The notes under the pieces: generated by a model
Databases searched by the model: none
What the model was told of the DNA's origin: nothing
What the model saw: the letters and a program-made list of their open reading frames with translations, nothing else
Assembly: GCA_023417785.1 (NCBI GenBank)
Contig: JAEZEH010000135.1
Location: forward strand, 1-24,562
From: Bacteroidota bacterium
GTDB lineage: Bacteria; Bacteroidota; Bacteroidia; Cytophagales; Cyclobacteriaceae
Length of the DNA: 24,562 nt
Reading direction: 5' to 3'
Translations under genes and position numbers: made by a program
In this document: in pieces, positions 23,003-24,562 of the stretch
Position numbering within the stretch: position 1 is the first letter of the stretch
Layout: each line of letters opens with the position of its first letter

Positions 23003-24253
23003 TCAACTTCGTTTGAGTTCGAGGATGGTGATCTCGGGCGGCATGCCAATTCTTCCGGGATAACCCAGGTAACCGAACCCGCGGTTAACATACAGGTATT
23101 GGCTTCCCTCTTGGTAAAGGCCAGCCCATTGCTTGTAAACATATTGCGACGGGCTCCACTTAATGCTCCCGATCTCCACACCGAACTGGAATCCGTGTGT
23201 ATGGCCGGCGAGTGTTAAATCGATATCGGAAAATTGTGGTCGTATTTGTGCATCCCAATGACTGGGATCATGAGATAACAGCAGCTTCACCGGCGCCTCC
23301 GCGGCCCCTGAATATGCTTCGCCCAGGTTACCCTTTTTGATAAAGCCACCCATGCCCCAGTTTTCAACACCGATGACTGCCAGTCTTTCACCGGATAGCT
23401 CAATCATACGATGTTCATTTAGCAGAAGGTCGAAGTTCATTTCACGGTGCCCGGCAAAAAGATCCTTCAGGTTTTGTGTTTTTGCCTGCTGACTCGGCCA
23501 CTTTTTATAGTCGCCGTAATCGTGATTACCCGTCACGGAAAAAATTCCAAGAGGTGCCTTTAGTTTTCCAAACACCTCAATGTATTCTTTCAATTCAGCG
23601 GCCTCGTTGTTCACCAGATCACCGGTAAAAAGAATCAGATCCGGTTTCTCGTCAAGCATCATTTGCACCCCGCCCTTTACCGCAGTCTTGTTAAAAAAAC
23701 TACCGGCGTGTATATCCGACAGCTGGCCAATCCTTATGCCGTCGAACGACTTAGGGAGATTCGGCAGATAAATGGTCCTTCGTCTTACCCGATAATCGTG
23801 AGCGCCACTGATAACCCCATAGGCCATTGCTGTAAACGGCACGGCTGCTGCAGCGATTGCGGCTTTTGAAAGAAACTCCGACCGGGTGATTGCGGTGCCA
23901 GGCAGCTCGCCTTCTGCGCCACGGTAAAAAAAACCCGCAACCCATTTCATGACCCGGTGGAGGTCGTCGATTATCAGCACGAGGACTGCAAAGACCTTTG
24001 ATATATAAACGGCAAAAATTCCGGTAAACCAGAAGGATCGCATGGTATGGGACATCTTATCTGCGTCGCCAATTACAAAGAACAGGATAGCCGAAATGCA
24101 AACGACGGTGGGAATCCAGAAGCCATAGCGAACAATCGGTTTCGCTACCGACGTCCAATCTTTGGAAATATTCAGTATCGCCTGAAAGACATAAAGATCA
24201 ACCAGCAGGAGAACAACAATAACAAGAAACCAGTACATAAATCGGTTAAACAT
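23003..24253 (-). CDS. Membrane-anchored metallophosphoesterase (YkuE-like)
   Basis: A 416-residue protein with an N-terminal membrane part: helices at about 6-26, 43-62, 74-95 and a hydrophobic segment at about 128-149. The calcineurin-like domain follows with the full metal set: SDIHAG (Asp180, His182), TGDLV (Asp212), TGNHDY (Asn243, His244, Asp245), LLSHDP (His328) and AGHTHG (His351, His353). The hydrophobic segment is preceded by ITRSEFLSK, which resembles a twin-arginine signal but lacks the second Arg. Relatives act on phosphoesters at the membrane, including the UDP-diacylglucosamine hydrolase LpxG of Chlamydia; the substrate here is unknown. Start at ATG 24253, immediately beside a palindrome that closes the RND gene. 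Confidence 0.92.
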   Translation of the reverse strand: MFNRFMYWFLVIVVLLLVDLYVFQAILNISKDWTSVAKPIVRYGFWIPTVVCISAILFFVIGDADKMSHTMRSFWFTGIFAVYISKVFAVLVLIIDDLHRVMKWVAGFFYRGAEGELPGTAITRSEFLSKAAIAAAAVPFTAMAYGVISGAHDYRVRRRTIYLPNLPKSFDGIRIGQLSDIHAGSFFNKTAVKGGVQMMLDEKPDLILFTGDLVNNEAAELKEYIEVFGKLKAPLGIFSVTGNHDYGDYKKWPSQQAKTQNLKDLFAGHREMNFDLLLNEHRMIELSGERLAVIGVENWGMGGFIKKGNLGEAYSGAAEAPVKLLLSHDPSHWDAQIRPQFSDIDLTLAGHTHGFQFGVEIGSIKWSPSQYVYKQWAGLYQEGSQYLYVNRGFGYLGYPGRIGMPPEITILELKRS

Positions 24254-24289
24254 AAAAAAATCGCCTCAGGTTAGTAAGACGATTTTTTT
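24254..24289 (-). terminator. Terminator of the RND transporter gene
   Basis: AAAAAAATCG (24254-24263) pairs perfectly with CGATTTTTTT (24280-24289), a 10-bp stem with a 16-base loop, read on the minus strand as a hairpin ending in a T-run. It lies between the RND stop and the phosphoesterase ATG at 24253, so the T-run abuts that start codon. Few G-C pairs make it of moderate strength. Confidence 0.55.
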
Positions 24290-24310
24290 TGCCTTTTAGT
24301 TTGTGATAAA

Positions 24311-24562
24311 TCAGGACCCGGAAACCTTCAGGTTTATACCGGTCTTTCGGTTGAGCCACAGCATACCCTTTTCGGTAAGCAAATACATCACTGGTACGAC
24401 CACGAGCGTCAGGAATGTTGCTACGATCAATCCAAAGATTATCGTCCACGCCAGCGGGCTCCAGAACATAACGCTGTCTCCGCCGAGATAGAAATCCGCG
24501 TCATATTGTCCGAAGAACTTCAGGAAGTCAATATTGATTCCCACGGCCAGAGGTATGAGACC
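24311..24562 (-). CDS. RND efflux transporter, C-terminal fragment
   Basis: Only the last 83 residues are in the window; the gene continues to the right. It opens GLIPLAVGINIDF and continues GGDSVMFWSPLAWTIIFGLI, VATFLTLVVVPVMYLL, which is the loop and last membrane helix of the AcrB-type inner-membrane pump, usually with a proton-driven multidrug or metal substrate. The tail TEKGMLWLNRKTGINLKVSGS is cytoplasmic. The stop is TGA at 24311-24313. Substrate cannot be judged from this part. Frame confirmed by the uninterrupted read to the window edge. Confidence 0.88.
   Translation of the reverse strand, partial: GLIPLAVGINIDFLKFFGQYDADFYLGGDSVMFWSPLAWTIIFGLIVATFLTLVVVPVMYLLTEKGMLWLNRKTGINLKVSGS

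Noticed and set aside
24007..24253. Twin-arginine-like signal in the phosphoesterase.
   Set aside because: The internal ITRSEFLSK lacks paired arginines and follows several membrane helices, so an ordinary membrane anchor explains it.
1..24562. Search for a CRISPR array, tRNA/rRNA genes, insertion sequence, toxin-antitoxin pair or phage genes.
   Set aside because: No regularly spaced repeats, cloverleaf, transposase, integrase or phage motifs were seen; the only repeats are the short ones listed.

Overview
The window looks like a chromosomal segment of a Bacteroidota bacterium, most likely of the Cytophagales type. Four things point there: the Bacteroidota-only small protein family at 6352-6774; outer-membrane barrel families typical of that phylum; several promoters fitting TTTG/TTG - about 20 bp - TAnnTTTG; and weak or absent Shine-Dalgarno sequences with frequent GTG/TTG starts. 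Gene content is mostly conserved housekeeping. I see no rRNA, tRNA, CRISPR array, insertion sequence or prophage.

Layout. (1) 1-2070, minus: the 5' end of a GT4-type glycosyltransferase (GTG start, runs off the left edge) behind miaA. (2) 2206-4848, plus: a small conserved protein, a PhnP-like metallo-beta-lactamase-fold hydrolase coupled to it by a TTGA overlap, and an NFACT/RqcH-type protein. A perfect 11-bp palindrome closes this unit against the convergent pyruvate kinase. (3) 4865-6774, minus: IPExxxVDY-family protein then pyk, divergent from (4) 7002-9376, plus: acpP, fabF, rnc. (5) 9465-12523, plus: glutamine-dependent NAD synthase and lgt, each with its own promoter-like element; a 9-bp palindrome covers the NAD synthase start codon. 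(6) 12585-16937, plus: three successive envelope genes, a single-POTRA Omp85 protein, a PorV-like barrel, and a protein with a ComEA-type helix-hairpin-helix region followed by a predicted outer-membrane barrel; the last two overlap by ATGA. (7) 16984-19614, minus: a full-length GH20 hexosaminidase-like protein whose catalytic Asp-Glu pair reads Asn-Asp. (8) 19939-20229, plus: a small RRM RNA-binding protein with a strong terminator. (9) 20307-20445: a promoter-like element followed by a second strong terminator, with no gene between, just ahead of (10) 20481-22911, plus: gluconokinase and a short, NAD-type 6-phosphogluconate dehydrogenase. (11) 23003-24562, minus: a membrane-anchored metallophosphoesterase and, at the right edge, the C-terminal end of an RND efflux pump.

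Functional themes are fatty-acid synthesis (acpP, fabF), RNA processing and translation quality control (miaA, rnc, NFACT), central carbon and cofactor metabolism (pyk, nadE, gluconate shunt), and envelope biogenesis (lgt, barrels, glycosyltransferase, RND). The least explained parts are the helix-hairpin-helix barrel pair, the altered GH20 active site, the orphan promoter-terminator unit before gluconokinase, and a palindromic repeat shared by two convergent gene junctions.
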